DNA of 64,000 bases. Origin: Paenibacillus peoriae KCTC 3763. Its GTDB lineage: Bacteria > Bacillota > Bacilli > Paenibacillales > Paenibacillaceae. The notes under the pieces were generated by a model. It saw only the letters and a list, made by a program, of their open reading frames with translations. It was not told the origin of the DNA and made no database searches. Location: contig NZ_AGFX01000012.1 in assembly GCF_000236805.1 (NCBI RefSeq), forward strand, positions 1-64,000. The letters are read 5' to 3'. Within the stretch, counting starts at the first letter, position 1. Each line of letters begins with the position of its first letter. The translations under genes and the position numbers were made by a program. Positions 54,576 to 63,754 of this stretch are shown one piece after another.

Positions 54576-55403
54576 TTATGCACTTTTTGCTTTTTTGGTA
54601 ATCTTAACTTTAACGTTATTTTCATTTTTGGCCGGAACTGTCATTTTTCTTTTTTCCTTGGCCAACCGCCAATATTTTATTACTTTACGATACATCGACT
54701 TATCTTTTAGCTGATTAAAAATATACGGATCAGGCTTCGTATTCACCTCAAGAATCCATGGGGTAAAGCTCCGATCCAATCCGATATCTACCCCAATTTG
54801 CCGAAAATTCGGATATGTTTTTTGCAGTTGCGTAGCTATGGTAATGCCCAGCGTGTTCAGATTCTTAATCAGTTCGACCTGCTTGCTTGGGGATAAATGA
54901 GATTTCAGCAACTCCTCCACTGCCATCGGCTTGCCGCCGTTATGATAATTGGTTACGATTTTACGAGGATGACCGAGCCGGCCAATGATTCCGGTAGCTT
55001 CCCATATCCCTTTAGCATTGCGCTGCACCATGACCCGGATATCAGAATAACGCTTCTGTTGACGCAGCAAATGAACTCCCTTTTGAATGAGATAGCTTTG
55101 ATCCCCCACTTGCTTCGACATACCCTTATACAGCGCCTCTACGTTTTTGAACTCCCAGCGCTTTTCCCCGTATTGATAGGCAAAACGTTGGTTTCCATCC
55201 TGCTCTACTCTCATTACACCTTTACCGAATGTACCTAAATCGGGTTTTACATAGACCATCTTGTACTTCTCCAGCATGGACGTCAAACTGGCTTTGTTAT
55301 ATTTTCGGGTCTCCGGAATAAAAGGCTTGATGCCTTGATGCCGAAGCAGCACTTGGGTTTTACGCCACTTGCTGCGAATAGCATGTGCTCGTGAAGTTTT
55401 CAT
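54576..55403 (-). CDS. YheC/YheD-family ATP-grasp protein (spore-associated)
   Basis: A 275-residue ATP-grasp enzyme: VYVKPDLGTFGKGVMRVE (ATP-binding lysine and glycine loop, ~residue 50-67), YSDIRVMVQRN, QIGVDIGLD, ILEVNTKPDPYIF (metal-binding Glu/Asn). The YheC/D group is associated with the Bacillus spore coat; substrate and reaction are unknown, though the fold ligates carboxylates to amines. ATG at 55403 with GAGGAG upstream. Divergent from the DUF6492 gene. Confidence 0.82.
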   Translation of the reverse strand: MKTSRAHAIRSKWRKTQVLLRHQGIKPFIPETRKYNKASLTSMLEKYKMVYVKPDLGTFGKGVMRVEQDGNQRFAYQYGEKRWEFKNVEALYKGMSKQVGDQSYLIQKGVHLLRQQKRYSDIRVMVQRNAKGIWEATGIIGRLGHPRKIVTNYHNGGKPMAVEELLKSHLSPSKQVELIKNLNTLGITIATQLQKTYPNFRQIGVDIGLDRSFTPWILEVNTKPDPYIFNQLKDKSMYRKVIKYWRLAKEKRKMTVPAKNENNVKVKITKKAKSA

Positions 55404-55610
55404 TTCCCTTTCTCCTCTCTCTTTCAAGGCAGAACGCTCCTGTTATGAAGATCAATCCATCATATGATGCCAACTCCCCATCCGAAAGCTGCATTAGCCC
55501 GCCTGCTTAGAAATATTCAATTGACCTTGCCCGGTCGAAATTGCCTGTCCAGGCATACGATAATGTAAGATACGGGCACGTACATTTCCATGTATAGGGA
55601 GTGAATAACT

Positions 55611-56471
55611 TTGTCAGCGCAATCGGATGGGTCACAGAAGGGTTCTCTTACAATAGATGTTCTGATTCCTGCAATTGATAAAGATATGGGCACATTGCCT
55701 CTGGTGATTGACAGTCTGCGCCGTTACGTACAGCACCGAATCGGGACGATTTATATCGTTTCACCGAAAAGCGATCGCATTCGCCAGCTATGTGCAAGCA
55801 AGAAATGTATATTTGTAGATGAGAAGACGGTGCTGCCTATCACTAAAAAACACATTCGTTACGGTACAGCACGCTGGGACCGCTCAGGCTGGCTGTATCA
55901 GCAACTGCTCAAAATGAACGGTGATAAAATTGGCAAAGCGCCGTTCTTTCTCGTCATTGATGCGGATACGATTTTGATTCGTCCCCATGTGTTTCGAAAG
56001 GATGGCAAAACAATATTTTATTATCGGGGCTGGAGCCAGCCCGAGTATTTCCGCACCTACCGCAAGCTGATGGGCGTAAAAGCTCCTTCACCCAAGTCCT
56101 TCGTGACTCACTATATGCTGTTTGAGAAAGCACAGCTTACCCGGCTTAAGCAGGTCATAGAAACTCGCCTTGGAAAACCCTGGTACCATGCGATTATCCA
56201 AAGCATAAACCGGAAAAAGCAGTTTGGTTTCTCCGAATATGAGACATATGCCAACTATCTGTACAGCAAGCAGCCCGCCCGGATGATTTTACGCAAGTCC
56301 CTTAATAAAGCGCTTCATAGCCCGGCTTCTTCCCTCTCGCAAACACAATTAAATACCTTTGCTAAAAACCATCGTTCTTTATCCTTCCATCAACGCAAGG
56401 TATATCAGCGAGCTCCAATAGCCAAGCTCAAATCATTAGTAAAATCGTTTGACATCAAGAAAATTCCGTAA
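55611..56471 (+). CDS. DUF6492-like putative glycosyltransferase
   Basis: A 286-residue protein with a GT-A-like start (LTIDVLIPAIDKDMGTLPL) and a DAD motif (FFLVIDADTILIRP, ~residue 120), the usual metal/nucleotide-sugar site. The overall layout fits DUF6492. It probably transfers a sugar to a surface or spore structure. TTG at 55611 has GGGAGTGA upstream. It directly precedes a ManC-type gene on the same strand, spaced by 45 bases. Confidence 0.75.
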   Translation: MSAQSDGSQKGSLTIDVLIPAIDKDMGTLPLVIDSLRRYVQHRIGTIYIVSPKSDRIRQLCASKKCIFVDEKTVLPITKKHIRYGTARWDRSGWLYQQLLKMNGDKIGKAPFFLVIDADTILIRPHVFRKDGKTIFYYRGWSQPEYFRTYRKLMGVKAPSPKSFVTHYMLFEKAQLTRLKQVIETRLGKPWYHAIIQSINRKKQFGFSEYETYANYLYSKQPARMILRKSLNKALHSPASSLSQTQLNTFAKNHRSLSFHQRKVYQRAPIAKLKSLVKSFDIKKIP

Positions 56472-56516
56472 AATGATACGCTCCGACATGGAGCTGTATC
56501 GAAGGAGGGAGCGTCT

Positions 56517-57860
56517 GTGCAACTCGTATTGTTATGCGGTGGTGCTGGAAAACGGCTGTGGCCATTGTCCAACGATATCCGCTCAAAGCTGTTTCTCCGA
56601 TTGTTGCCTGCCCCTGACGGGCAAATGGAATCCATGCTCAGTCGGGTGTACCGACAGCTTACTGCAGCCGGGCTGGATTCCTCTGCCCTGCTGCTGGCTC
56701 ATCGGAGCCAGGTAAATTTAGCCTTGCGCCATACGGAAGGCCGTCTGCCCGTTCTCGGCGAGCCTGCCAAACGAGGAACTTTCACCGCTGCTGCATTCGC
56801 AGCTGCTTATTTCCACGCCAGAGGCGTGGGGCTGGACGAAATTGTTTGTATCGCTCCAGCGGATATGTTTGCGGGAGAGAATTTCTTCCACAGTGTAGCA
56901 TCACTCTCCGATCTGTTGCTTGATAGTGAAGCCGATCTGGCCATGCTTGGGACAAGGCCCACTCATCCCTCCGACCAATACGGCTATATCGTTCCGGGCC
57001 AGCAAATGATAAGAAATGGGAAATCCTCCTATGCGTCAGTTGCCCGCTTCACAGAAAAGCCGGATTGCATAGGGGCGCAACAACTTATAAGCCGAGGGGC
57101 GCTCTGGAACTGTGGCATTTACGCCTTTAAGCTACGGTACATGCTGGCCTGCATGGAGCGTAGTGATTTGCCCCTGAACGATAAGGCATTAAGCTCGATG
57201 TATGATGGACTCCCTGTTCGCAGCTTTGACGAGGAGATTGCGGAACGTGCCGAACGCGCCGTCGTCCTGTCCTACGAGGGTGAATGGCGCGACATTGGCA
57301 GCTGGCAGGTATTAACGAACCAGCTCGCCAACCGAGTGATCGGGCGCGGACAGATCAGCGGTCCCGCTCATGGCACGCATATTGTCAATGAGCTGCCTTA
57401 TCCGCTCCATGTTATTGGTGTGGAGAATATTATTGCTGCTGCCAGTCCAGACGGTATCCTCGTTGCCGCCAAAAGCCATGCCCACACGATCAAGGAACAG
57501 CTAGGGGCACTTCAGCTGCGCCCTATGCATGGTGAAACCTCCTGGGGCAGCTACCGGGTGCTGGACGCATTTGATCATCGAAGTTTGAACGATATTCTTA
57601 CCATACGTTTGACGGTACTCCCAGATCATCGCTTGAACGGCCATTGTCACGGCAGTGGGCTAAAAGTGTGGACGATCGTTTCTGGCCTGGGGGAGGTCAT
57701 GCTAAACGGAGAACGCTTTACGGCGATAAGTGGTACAGTCTTTCGTATTCCGGTAGATACGTATCACACGATCCGTGCCGATCTGGAGAAACCATTGGAG
57801 CTGATTGAGGTTCGTCTGGGAGAAAGCTTGGTGAGCTCCTTCTATAAACCCGAAGCCTGA
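56517..57860 (+). CDS. Mannose-1-phosphate guanylyltransferase-type enzyme (ManC-like)
   Basis: A 447-residue protein. N-terminal nucleotidyltransferase: LVLLCGGAGKRLWPLSNDIRSKLFL (signature GGxGxRLWPLS), FTEKPD, GALWNCGIYAF. C-terminal cupin typical of PMI: LNGHCHGSGLKVWTIVSG, EVRLGESL. The usual LWPLSR..PKQF has SKLF here, a variation in the activation loop that may change nucleotide or sugar choice. It likely supplies GDP-mannose to the neighbouring glycosyltransferases. GTG at 56517 after GGAGG. Codons are GC-richer than those of its neighbours. Confidence 0.85.
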   Translation: MQLVLLCGGAGKRLWPLSNDIRSKLFLRLLPAPDGQMESMLSRVYRQLTAAGLDSSALLLAHRSQVNLALRHTEGRLPVLGEPAKRGTFTAAAFAAAYFHARGVGLDEIVCIAPADMFAGENFFHSVASLSDLLLDSEADLAMLGTRPTHPSDQYGYIVPGQQMIRNGKSSYASVARFTEKPDCIGAQQLISRGALWNCGIYAFKLRYMLACMERSDLPLNDKALSSMYDGLPVRSFDEEIAERAERAVVLSYEGEWRDIGSWQVLTNQLANRVIGRGQISGPAHGTHIVNELPYPLHVIGVENIIAAASPDGILVAAKSHAHTIKEQLGALQLRPMHGETSWGSYRVLDAFDHRSLNDILTIRLTVLPDHRLNGHCHGSGLKVWTIVSGLGEVMLNGERFTAISGTVFRIPVDTYHTIRADLEKPLELIEVRLGESLVSSFYKPEA

Positions 57861-57930
57861 CCAGAAAAGTGGCCGCATAGAGAGGTCGCATAAGTTCCAA
57901 AAATCAATTTGTGCATGAGAATAACAAATA

Positions 57931-57990
57931 AAAAATCGCTCTTGAGTATGGGAGAGGAAAGCCCACTACTCTAGGAGCGATTTTTATTTT
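57931..57990. terminator. Bidirectional terminator
   Basis: Long arms AAAAATCGCTC...GAGCGATTTTT, with an inner GAGTA/TACTC stem, give A/T tails on both strands between the manC-like gene and the GT4 gene. Confidence 0.8.
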
Positions 57991-58151
57991 GTATTGTTAC
58001 ATTGTTTCCAACTGATACCTTATACATACCTTCTTGGGCAGACTCAAGCCTGTTTCAACGGTGACTGCACGTGCCGCCTAAGATACGGGCTACCGCCGTA
58101 CGGGAGGAACCTTGAAGCTCATGCAACCGGATATTGAAATGCCGGACTAGA
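57991..58151. other. Intergenic region, nothing recognised
   Basis: A GC-richer stretch with short inverted segments (around 58050-58110), no coding frame with support and no recognised RNA motif. Confidence 0.3.
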
Positions 58152-59171
58152 CTATCCCTGGCTTGTCTTCTGTCCTTGCTGACGAATAATTTGACGGTAA
58201 AGTTTCAAATAACTATCGGTCATCTGTTTGTTGGTAAATCTTTGGGTGACATACTTGCGCAGCTGAGCGGGTGACGGGTAGTTTTTTTGCTGCGCCTTTC
58301 GCACCATTTGGTCAACTGATTGGCAAATCAGCTGTGGGAAGCCTGATAGCACCTCGGGAACAGAGCCATTTTTTAAAGCCAGAACCGGTGTTCCACAAGC
58401 CATCGCCTCTACCATCACAAGTCCAAAAGGCTCTTCCCACAGTATCGGGAACAACACACATTCCGCATGCTTGAGCAATTGCTGCTTCTGTTGGCCTCCT
58501 ACTGCTCCCACATAGCTAATTTTGGGATTGCGCTGAATTCGCTTTTGAATCTCCTGGCGAAAAAATACAGGTGCCCTGACCGGACCCGCTATAAGCAGTC
58601 TTTTTCCTGTTCGTTCTGCCACCTGAATGGCTTGCAATACGCCTTTATTTCGAATAATCCTGCCCATGTACAGCAAATAGTCGTGCTTCTCGCTACTGAA
58701 CTCGTATTCATGTGTGTTGATCCCATTATAGACATAAAATCCTTTGCCCCCACCCATAAGCTGGCGCGCCCGTTTACTCACAAATACCGGATTTTTACCG
58801 TATCTCTTCACTGGAATATGAACTGTGCATAGCGACGGACAAGGCAACTTCTTGTTCCTCAGAGCGGAACGAAAGGTATGATCATGAATGATTTGTGTAC
58901 CGGGAGGCATGTGCTGAAGGACGTACTGGTGGATCTGATCGTGCTTCATACCCTTGGGATAGGTAATCAGTCTCGCACTGCTTTTGCTCCCACGGGCGGC
59001 AAACAAAGATACATGATGTCCTCGTCTTACCAGTTCCTCCGTCAATTCATATACGACCTTTTCCGTTCCACCCTTGATGGAGGGGACCGGCTGTGCATTG
59101 GGATAGTTGGAAATCACCTGAACAATGTTTAGACGTTGACCATTGGGCATTTTAATCTGTTTTGAAGTCAT
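58152..59171 (-). CDS. GT4-family glycosyltransferase
   Basis: A 339-residue GT-B enzyme: N-domain NIVQVISNYPNAQPVPSIKGGTE and HHVSLFAARGS; C-domain LLYMGRIIRNKG, LLIAGPV and the donor-site signature EEPFGLVMVEAMACGTPVLAL (E-x7-E). Retaining enzyme using a nucleotide sugar; acceptor unknown. SD AAGGAGG before ATG 59171. It may use GDP-mannose from the nearby ManC-like enzyme; that is inference. Confidence 0.85.
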   Translation of the reverse strand: MTSKQIKMPNGQRLNIVQVISNYPNAQPVPSIKGGTEKVVYELTEELVRRGHHVSLFAARGSKSSARLITYPKGMKHDQIHQYVLQHMPPGTQIIHDHTFRSALRNKKLPCPSLCTVHIPVKRYGKNPVFVSKRARQLMGGGKGFYVYNGINTHEYEFSSEKHDYLLYMGRIIRNKGVLQAIQVAERTGKRLLIAGPVRAPVFFRQEIQKRIQRNPKISYVGAVGGQQKQQLLKHAECVLFPILWEEPFGLVMVEAMACGTPVLALKNGSVPEVLSGFPQLICQSVDQMVRKAQQKNYPSPAQLRKYVTQRFTNKQMTDSYLKLYRQIIRQQGQKTSQG

Positions 59172-59533
59172 ATAAATCCTCCTTCCTGACCGGAAAAGCA
59201 GTGTGAGCTTTACGATATGAACGGGAACCTAGGCTTGTTCCCGTACAAGTTATTAACTCTAGTATATAGCTATGTATATTTTGCGTGATTGCTTGTGCGA
59301 ATCTTCTGCAAGTCGCTTTTTGTCATACGGACCCAGTGATAAGGGGGAAATGCACGTTCTGTCAATCAAAATATCAGGTGAAAATTCTCATCGTTTTCTA
59401 ATAAATGAGGGAAAAGCGTTGAGGTAACAGGATTGTAACCTTAAGTGGTAAATTCCGGATATTTTATTTGTGTTATTGTCATATCAGGACATCACGACAA
59501 GATACAAAATACGAAATAACGGAGGTATCTTAT
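59172..59533. other. Divergent intergenic region
   Basis: A perfect 8-bp hairpin ACGGGAAC/GTTCCCGT (59221-59244) lies in the 5' region of the GT4 gene. Otherwise AT-rich with no coding support; it must hold the promoters of both flanking genes. Confidence 0.4.
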
Positions 59534-60007
59534 ATGAAACACACTTCAAAAAAATTATGGATGGGCATTTGCTTTACGATGACTTTGGCATTGGGCGCAG
59601 GAAGCTTTGTAGTTGGACCTGACACCACTCATGCCGCTTCGGTAGATACAGCTGATCAGATCATTTCTACAGGATCCCAATTTATGGGTGTACCCTATCA
59701 GTTTGGAGCACAGGCAGGCGACACTAGCTCTTTTGATTGCTCTTCATTTACTCAATATGTATTTGGACAAAATGGTATCAAGCTTCCACGTTCGTCAAAA
59801 CAGCAATCGACTGTCGGCACGTTTGTACCACGTAGTCAGCTGCAAAAAGGCGATCTGGTCTTTTTCTACTCTCCTATTCACCATGTAGCTATTTATATGG
59901 GGGATGGCAAGATTTTACACACATTTGGTAAAGGCGGCGTAACGATTACGAACCTTAATTCCGGATGGTGGAGTTCTCACTACACTACAGCACGTCGTGT
60001 CCTGTAG
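59534..60007 (+). CDS. Secreted NlpC/P60 endopeptidase
   Basis: A 157-residue cell-wall hydrolase: signal peptide (KKLWMGICFTMTLALGAGSF, cleavage after ~residue 34), then a bare NlpC/P60 domain. Catalytic Cys in FDCSSFTQYVFG (~residue 69) and His in IHHVAIYMGDG (~residue 118), with a third polar His in the LHTFGKG region. It cleaves gamma-D-Glu-diamino acid bonds in peptidoglycan stem peptides. No LysM or SH3 targeting domain. ATG at 59534 after GGAGG. Confidence 0.9.
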   Translation: MKHTSKKLWMGICFTMTLALGAGSFVVGPDTTHAASVDTADQIISTGSQFMGVPYQFGAQAGDTSSFDCSSFTQYVFGQNGIKLPRSSKQQSTVGTFVPRSQLQKGDLVFFYSPIHHVAIYMGDGKILHTFGKGGVTITNLNSGWWSSHYTTARRVL

Positions 60008-60061
60008 GACAGGCATAGATAAGATTCCATTCCTCTATGGCCACTTATAAGTATCAACACA

Positions 60062-60108
60062 AAGGGCTGTTCCGCGAGTAGATATGTCTACCGGAGGGAC
60101 AGCCCTTC
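60062..60108. terminator. Bidirectional terminator
   Basis: Arms AAGGGCTGTTCCG and CGGAGGGACAGCCCTT (one bulge) form the shared end of the NlpC/P60 gene and the convergent kinase gene; the stem overlaps the kinase's last codons. Confidence 0.7.
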
Positions 60109-61464
60109 CTGATGTCTTCGAGGCAACGTGACGGTCACCTGTGTTCCTTCTCCTTCTACGCTTTCCATACATATCGTACCTTGGTGGGCGTCTGTAATAG
60201 CCTTGGCAATGGGTAGCCCAAGCCCGGTTCCTCCGGTTTTACGATGCCTGGAGCTATCTACACGATAAAATCGTTCAAAGACTCGCTTGATCTCACCCTC
60301 TGGTATCCCGATTCCATAATCTTTGACCCGGATATGCACATCCTTTTCATCTGAAGACAGCAGGATATCAATTGAATCTGAGCTGTATTTTAAAGCATTA
60401 TCGAGCAAGATAAGCAGGAGCTGTTTTATTTTTGCAAGGTTGGCATCAAGCCAGATTTCTTTTTCATCTGTAAAAATAGTCATTTGACGATCATGTACAA
60501 GCTTGAGATGTGCTACTACCTGCTCACAGCAACCGATCAATTCTATTCGCTCATACGGCTCCGGGTCTTCCTGCTGTGAGGAAGCCAAAGTCAGCAATTG
60601 CTGCGTCATCGTTCGCATCCGCTGAGTTTCTTCATAGATGGATTCAATGGATTCCTTATAAATTTCCTCGTCACGCGTACCCCACCGTCGCAGCATGTTA
60701 GCATAGCCCTCAATGATCATTAATGTCGTATTCAGCTCATGCGAAGCATCTGAGACGAATTGTTGCTGGCTGTGAAAGCTCTCCTCCAACCTGTCCACCA
60801 TTTGATTAAAGGTTGCGGTCATTTGGGACAATTCATCTTGATTGTGAGTGCGAGCAGGGATTTTTTTGAATTTAAGACTTCTTTCAATTTCCTGCATGGT
60901 CTGAATACTGCTCGAAATCGGTAGCAATATGGCATTCGCTAAAATCGTGCTGCCTACAAGACTAAGCAGCATGGCTCCTGTAGTCGAGGTGACCAGGATC
61001 GTATTTAAAATATCGAGATTGTTTTCGAGTGCATTCCATTTTTCCACAATCTCCAGCGTCCCCTCCTGATTTCCCTCTGGAGAAAGCACTGGAAGATGAA
61101 TGACCAGGATTTTATGGCCCTGTACATCTGTTAGCTGTGAACTTTGAGAAGTGTTAAAACGTATATCACCCAGCTTGAAGCGGGACTGACGACTGATTTC
61201 ATACAGAAGGCGGGATTGCTGATCAAAAACCCTCAGGATTGTATCTCCCGAAAGCTCATCCTTTAACTCGGGCCCCCATGCATTTTTTAAAATCATCTTG
61301 GAACCGGTTTCCGAAATGATTTCAGTCCATTTATTTTGCAACACTTCTCTTTCATTGCGAGTGGCGATTTTGACAAACAACAGATGCACGGTCACATCTA
61401 CAAACAGGAGAATGGTCATTACTAGAATCGAGCTGAGCAGGGTAATTTTGGTCCGCAGCTTCAA
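60088..61464 (-). CDS. Sensor histidine kinase, second pair
   Basis: About 458 residues: membrane helices at ~8-30 and ~155-180 with a ~120-residue extracytoplasmic sensor, HAMP, H-box DASHELNTTLMIIEGY (phospho-His ~240; ELNTT instead of the common ELRTP), N-box DNALKYS, G boxes DYGIGIP and GGTGLGLPI. Start TTG at 61464 has GGGAGG 7 bases upstream and overlaps the RR stop (TTGA); the ATG at 61485 sits before that SD. Same layout as the kinase at 24911. Confidence 0.88.
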   Translation of the reverse strand: MKLRTKITLLSSILVMTILLFVDVTVHLLFVKIATRNEREVLQNKWTEIISETGSKMILKNAWGPELKDELSGDTILRVFDQQSRLLYEISRQSRFKLGDIRFNTSQSSQLTDVQGHKILVIHLPVLSPEGNQEGTLEIVEKWNALENNLDILNTILVTSTTGAMLLSLVGSTILANAILLPISSSIQTMQEIERSLKFKKIPARTHNQDELSQMTATFNQMVDRLEESFHSQQQFVSDASHELNTTLMIIEGYANMLRRWGTRDEEIYKESIESIYEETQRMRTMTQQLLTLASSQQEDPEPYERIELIGCCEQVVAHLKLVHDRQMTIFTDEKEIWLDANLAKIKQLLLILLDNALKYSSDSIDILLSSDEKDVHIRVKDYGIGIPEGEIKRVFERFYRVDSSRHRKTGGTGLGLPIAKAITDAHQGTICMESVEGEGTQVTVTLPRRHQEGLSLR

Positions 61465-62171
61465 TGGTCTTCCTCCCTGATGCAATATCCTACGCCACGC
61501 ACGGTTTTAATCAGCTTTTTCTTATAGCCATGATCCACTTTTTTACGAACATATCGGATATACACATCGACTACATTCGTGTCCCCCACAAAATCAAACC
61601 CCCATACGTCCTGAATCAATTGATCCCGCTGCAATACTTGATTTTTGTGTTCCATGAGGTAATGAAGCAGATCAAATTCTTTGGGCGTCAGTTCGATTCG
61701 CTTCCATTCCCGCACCACAGCGCGTGTCTTGGGTTCCAGCATCAGGCTATCGACCTGAAGAACCGCCGGCTTCTCGTCTTCTTGTACAGAGGTTGTTTTG
61801 GATTCCGGTTGATGCCTCATACTGGCCCGCATCCGCGCTAATAACTCCTCGATTTCAAAAGGCTTCGTAATGTAATCATTCGCCCCTCCATCCAGACCGG
61901 AGACTTTATCAGTAGTTGTGTTACGTGCAGTGACCATAATTACGGGTGTATGATTGTCCACTTTTCGAAACTGCCTCAGTACCTCAACCCCGTTCATCTC
62001 CGGCAACATCACATCCAAAATGATGATATCCCATGTGTGTGCCAACGCTTTTTCCAATCCTTCTTTGCCCGTCTGGGCGATTTCAACTGCATATCCTTCG
62101 TGAGATAATTCCAATTGGAGTAGTCTGGATATCTTCTCTTCGTCATCAATGATCAGCACCGATTTTTTCAC
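61461..62171 (-). CDS. OmpR-family response regulator, second pair
   Basis: A 236-residue RR: KKSVLIIDDEEKIS, phospho-Asp in IIILDVMLPE (~residue 52), ITKPFEIEELLAR, then a winged-helix domain ending VDVYIRYVRKKVD and TVRGVGYCIREED. GTG start after AGGTGG. Divergent from bcrC copy 2 with ~145 bases between, so it may control that gene. Confidence 0.9.
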   Translation of the reverse strand: MKKSVLIIDDEEKISRLLQLELSHEGYAVEIAQTGKEGLEKALAHTWDIIILDVMLPEMNGVEVLRQFRKVDNHTPVIMVTARNTTTDKVSGLDGGANDYITKPFEIEELLARMRASMRHQPESKTTSVQEDEKPAVLQVDSLMLEPKTRAVVREWKRIELTPKEFDLLHYLMEHKNQVLQRDQLIQDVWGFDFVGDTNVVDVYIRYVRKKVDHGYKKKLIKTVRGVGYCIREEDH

Positions 62172-62317
62172 GACAAAACCACCTATTTTCTATAGAAAAA
62201 CTAAATGAGTATTGGAATAGCCATTGAATTTTTATTTGATTTTAAGCTTTAATTGGTTGGGAAGCTCTATAATATAATTTTGTAATTCATTTTTTGATGT
62301 TAAGGAGTAATTTATTC

Positions 62318-62968
62318 ATGCTAATTAATGTAGATTATGCTTTATTTCACTGGATCAATGAACTGGCTAATCACCTCTCCATTTTAAATGGAATCATGCG
62401 CTTCTTGGCTCAATATGCACCCTATTTGTTTGGGTTGGCTTTGCTGGTTTACTGGTTCTCCTTTAAAATGCCACATCGGATGATGGTTATAGAAGCTGTT
62501 GTTACGGCTGGTGTTGGCTTTGCTATCAGTTGGGGCCTAGGACATTTGTTTTACAGAGATCGGCCTTTCGTCGGTCATGATGTCATTCAGCTAATCCACC
62601 ATGATGCCAACGCTTCATTTCCGAGTAATCATGCGCTTGGAGCCATTGCTGTGGCTACAGTTTTTTGGCTTCATCGTCAAAAATATCGCGTGCTTTGGGT
62701 TATCCTGGCTGTGCTCATTGCCGTATCCCGAGTCTGGACCGGTGTTCATTATCCTTCGGATATTTTGGCAGGTGCGGTCATTGGAGCAGGCTGCGCTGTC
62801 GGCATTCATACCTTCATACGAAATCGGAAGCTTCCTGGTATTTTCATACAGGCCGCTATTATATTTTATGAACGTTGGGAGCAAAAACTGGGGCTCAAGC
62901 CTGCCGTACAGGCCAGAACTCATATTACCGCCCCCACTTCCTCTGCCCAAATGAAAAGCAGACGCTAA
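62318..62968 (+). CDS. bcrC: Undecaprenyl-diphosphatase BcrC-type (PAP2 family), copy 2
   Basis: A 216-residue PAP2 protein: FYRDRPF, ASFPSNHALG (Asn replaces the usual Asp of PSDH, the common PAP2 form being PSGH), SRVWTGVHYPSDI. Clear homologue of the gene at 24247. Same envelope role expected. ATG at 62318 with AAGGAG upstream. Divergent from the second RR-HK pair. Confidence 0.87.
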   Translation: MLINVDYALFHWINELANHLSILNGIMRFLAQYAPYLFGLALLVYWFSFKMPHRMMVIEAVVTAGVGFAISWGLGHLFYRDRPFVGHDVIQLIHHDANASFPSNHALGAIAVATVFWLHRQKYRVLWVILAVLIAVSRVWTGVHYPSDILAGAVIGAGCAVGIHTFIRNRKLPGIFIQAAIIFYERWEQKLGLKPAVQARTHITAPTSSAQMKSRR

Positions 62969-62982
62969 TGCGTCTGCTTTTT
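62954..62982 (+). terminator. Rho-independent terminator of bcrC copy 2
   Basis: AAAAGCAGACGC/GCGTCTGCTTTTTT stem with a TAAT loop; the stop codon lies in the loop region. Confidence 0.85.
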
Positions 62983-63007
62983 TATAATTCATGGCCTGCG
63001 TCACTAA

Positions 63008-63679
63008 CTACGCTGTCGATTTAGAGCGAAGTGACGGCTTTCGTTCTTCATATCGCTGATAAAACCAAACACAGGCCGCCATCCAGCAACCACTCATAAA
63101 ATAGCCGCCCAGAACATCGCTTGGATAATGCACGCCCAAATAAATACGGCTTGTCCCGATCGCTATAATCAGCAGGCTGCTGAGCACGATCAGCAGAATA
63201 CGGCCTAGCCTGAAAGGAACATGCTTCCACACTAAAAAGGTCAGCGCCGCATACATACTGAAGGCAGTCATGGAATGTCCGCTTGGAAAGCTGTATCCAT
63301 TCGCTTCAATAATGCGATTAATTTCCGGACGCGCACGGTGAAAAAGCAACTTTAATACCGTATTCAGCAACACCGTACCCAGCACAGCAATTGCTAAAAA
63401 CAGCAGCTCTCTACGGTGTCCCAATACTCTGTACAGCACAAACATAGAGATTAAAATAATGATCACAACCGGAATCCCGCTGCCGATCAGGGTGAAAAAT
63501 TTCATTATACGAGTCATTGCTGGTGACTCCAGCTGTTGAATATCCGTAATAATCTTGTAGTCAAAATGCCGCACCTGATGGTCGCTGACCCATAATGCGA
63601 TTAAAGTAAAACCGAGCGCACATACTATACATGTGAGTAGGGCCAAGGAGATGGGCAGCTTAGTTGATGATTGTTTCAT
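63008..63679 (-). CDS. PAP2-family phosphatase (PgpB/lipid-phosphatase-like)
   Basis: A 223-residue membrane protein with PAP2 motifs KLLFHRARP, SFPSGHSM and SRIYLGVHYPSDV, and about six membrane helices, distinct from the two BcrC proteins by a long N-terminal helix and an extra loop. It removes phosphate from lipid phosphates or diphosphates; exact substrate unknown. ATG at 63679 after GGAGG. Convergent with bcrC copy 2. Confidence 0.85.
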   Translation of the reverse strand: MKQSSTKLPISLALLTCIVCALGFTLIALWVSDHQVRHFDYKIITDIQQLESPAMTRIMKFFTLIGSGIPVVIIILISMFVLYRVLGHRRELLFLAIAVLGTVLLNTVLKLLFHRARPEINRIIEANGYSFPSGHSMTAFSMYAALTFLVWKHVPFRLGRILLIVLSSLLIIAIGTSRIYLGVHYPSDVLGGYFMSGCWMAACVWFYQRYEERKPSLRSKSTA

Positions 63680-63754
63680 ATCTTGTTGGTCCTCCGTGAT
63701 GTCGTTTCGTGTTTTTACTGTACACACCTTTCTTTCATAATTTCACCCAAAGAA

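Noticed and set aside
57718-58151. Small genes between manC and GT4
   Set aside because: Only very short frames (for example 8 codons after a GGGAGG near 58100) are present, without conservation evidence or recognisable product.
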